Assembly: GCF_003173335.1 (NCBI RefSeq)
Contig: NZ_QGMZ01000001.1
Location: 62,001-126,000, forward strand
Reading direction: 5' to 3'
Origin: Methanospirillum stamsii
GTDB taxonomy: Archaea; Halobacteriota; Methanomicrobia; Methanomicrobiales; Methanospirillaceae
DNA: 64,000 bases
Part shown: positions 63,284 through 64,000 of the stretch, one piece after another
Position numbering within the stretch: position 1 is the stretch's first letter
How the letters are laid out: each line of letters opens with the position of its first letter
Notes under the pieces: model-generated
Databases searched by the model: none
What the model saw: the letters and a program-made list of their open reading frames with translations, nothing else
What the model was told of the DNA's origin: nothing
Position numbers and translations under genes: made by a program

Positions 63284-64000
63284 TTATCCTCCTCATCGGA
63301 AAAAACACTATCACGAAGTGAAACAATCTCCAGCAGTTCCTGTGTTGAAAGATTTGTCAGATACTCATCTCCATGAGCCAGCACTTCCCGGGCAAGTGTT
63401 CGTTTTTCCTGATTCATCACATCAATACGTTCTTCAAGTGTTCCGGCTGCAATCATGAGATGAACCTGGACTTTCCTTTTCTGACCAATCCGGTACGTCC
63501 GGTCAGTTGCCTGGTCTTCCACTGCCGGATTCCACCACCGGTCAATATGAAATACATGAGTTGCACGAGTCAGATTGAGACCAGTCCCTCCAGCTTTTAG
63601 TGAGATTACAAAAACGGATGGTTCATCAGTATTTTGAAACTCATCTATCAGTTGTTCACGATTTTTTCGCGTTACTGATCCGGTAAGAAGTAAAACAGGA
63701 ACACCGGTGTGTTTTTTAATCATCTCCGCCAGTTCCTGTGCAAAAGTTGCATACTGACTGAAAATGAGAGTAGAATCTCCTTCTGCAAGAATCTCGTCAA
63801 GCATCTCAAATAATCGCCGGACCTTTCCGGAACGATCTGACTTTTTCTTGTTATCCCCGGTAACAAGTCCGGGATGATTACATATCTGTTTAAGGCGGGT
63901 TATTGCAGCAAGTATGGCTCCTCTCCGGGCAATACCTTCTACCTTATCGACATTTTCTGCAAGTTCCACGACTACGGCCTGATACAGGGTTGCCTGTTCC
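63280..64000 (-). CDS. SNF2-family helicase, partial (5' part outside window)
   Basis: The visible 239 residues are the C-terminal helicase lobe. Blocks are RLKQICNHPGLVTG, STLIFSQYATFAQELAEMIK, VFVISLKAGGTGLNLTRATH, HIDRWWNPAVEDQATDRTYR and IGQKRKVQVHLMIAAGTLEE. These are SNF2 motifs IV-VI, with the ATPase lobe beyond the right edge. The ending LLEIVSLRDSVFSDEED is typical of bacterial RapA/SNF2 proteins. The stop overlaps the SWIM gene. Confidence 0.9.
   Translation of the reverse strand, partial: EQATLYQAVVVELAENVDKVEGIARRGAILAAITRLKQICNHPGLVTGDNKKKSDRSGKVRRLFEMLDEILAEGDSTLIFSQYATFAQELAEMIKKHTGVPVLLLTGSVTRKNREQLIDEFQNTDEPSVFVISLKAGGTGLNLTRATHVFHIDRWWNPAVEDQATDRTYRIGQKRKVQVHLMIAAGTLEERIDVMNQEKRTLAREVLAHGDEYLTNLSTQELLEIVSLRDSVFSDEEDK

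Noticed and set aside
1-64000. CRISPR arrays, tRNA and rRNA genes, and transposases
   Set aside because: No regularly spaced repeats, no tRNA T-arm consensus (GGTTCAAATCC type), no rRNA-like blocks and no DDE or HUH transposase motifs were found on reading both strands; weak or degenerate cases could be missed by eye.

Overview
The window reads as chromosomal DNA from a methanogenic archaeon, most likely Methanomicrobiales and probably close to Methanospirillum. Family content supports this: a CTP-dependent riboflavin kinase with a fused HTH domain (RbkR), a DUF2115 protein, a membrane-anchored double winged-helix regulator, an HTH-10 regulator, a very large multi-PAS kinase, COG1361-type adaptor proteins and many secreted small proteins. 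No mcr, rRNA or tRNA gene was seen, so the genus is an inference. Base composition is moderate with many CCGG/TCCGGA words, apart from an A+T-rich patch at about 6.0-8.0 kb.

Layout. 0-1.1 kb: riboflavin genes ribB (cut by the left edge) and rbkR, with a perfect palindrome upstream. 1.2-11 kb: a decaying accessory region. It holds a PIN toxin pair lacking a normal toxin start, a gene broken exactly at an A-AAA-AAC slippery site, two tandem ~50 aa paralogues, truncated AlbA/HATPase, RelE and secreted-protein genes, a Shedu-like nuclease with an in-frame stop, and a small zinc-finger gene cluster. 11.2-19 kb: secreted small proteins, a membrane HTH regulator, a heterodimeric ABC exporter and a DUF2115 gene. 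19.3-24.4 kb: a 1709-residue REC/PAS/kinase protein. 24.7-33.2 kb: an orphan BMP-type binding protein, then a radical SAM enzyme, an unrecognised protein, a BtuCD-type importer, two related binding proteins ending tail to tail, and a molybdopterin-like/DUF4430 protein. 33.2-34.5 kb: a GerW/DUF2953 pair. 34.8-37.9 kb: OpuA-type glycine betaine importer. 38-42 kb: HdeD-like, TPR, QueG-like and RsgA genes. 41.9-44.1 kb: EFR1 ferredoxin, flavodoxin and an ArsR-flavodoxin fusion. 44.2-49.5 kb: HTH-10 regulator, MacAB-like export operon, HxlR regulator and ferredoxin-nitroreductase. 50.8-57.2 kb: a CO dehydrogenase operon. 57.3-64 kb: a defective toxin-antitoxin pair, two secreted proteins (one a GH3 glycosidase), a pRiA4b-type protein, a Lys-rich 45-mer and SWIM/SNF2 genes cut by the right edge.

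How the genes work together. The most striking set is the co-directional CooF-like / CooS / NuoE / NuoF / NuoG-like / CooC cluster. It has no hydrogenase, and its composition predicts electron flow from CO through iron-sulfur proteins to an NAD(P)-type flavoprotein. The radical SAM plus BtuCD block looks like an uptake system for a metal chelate or corrinoid with an enzymatic component. The ArsR-flavodoxin, HxlR-nitroreductase and QueG-like genes suggest a regional concentration of flavin and iron-sulfur redox functions.

Limits: all family calls come from reading the translated sequence by eye. No database search, alignment score or structure prediction was run.
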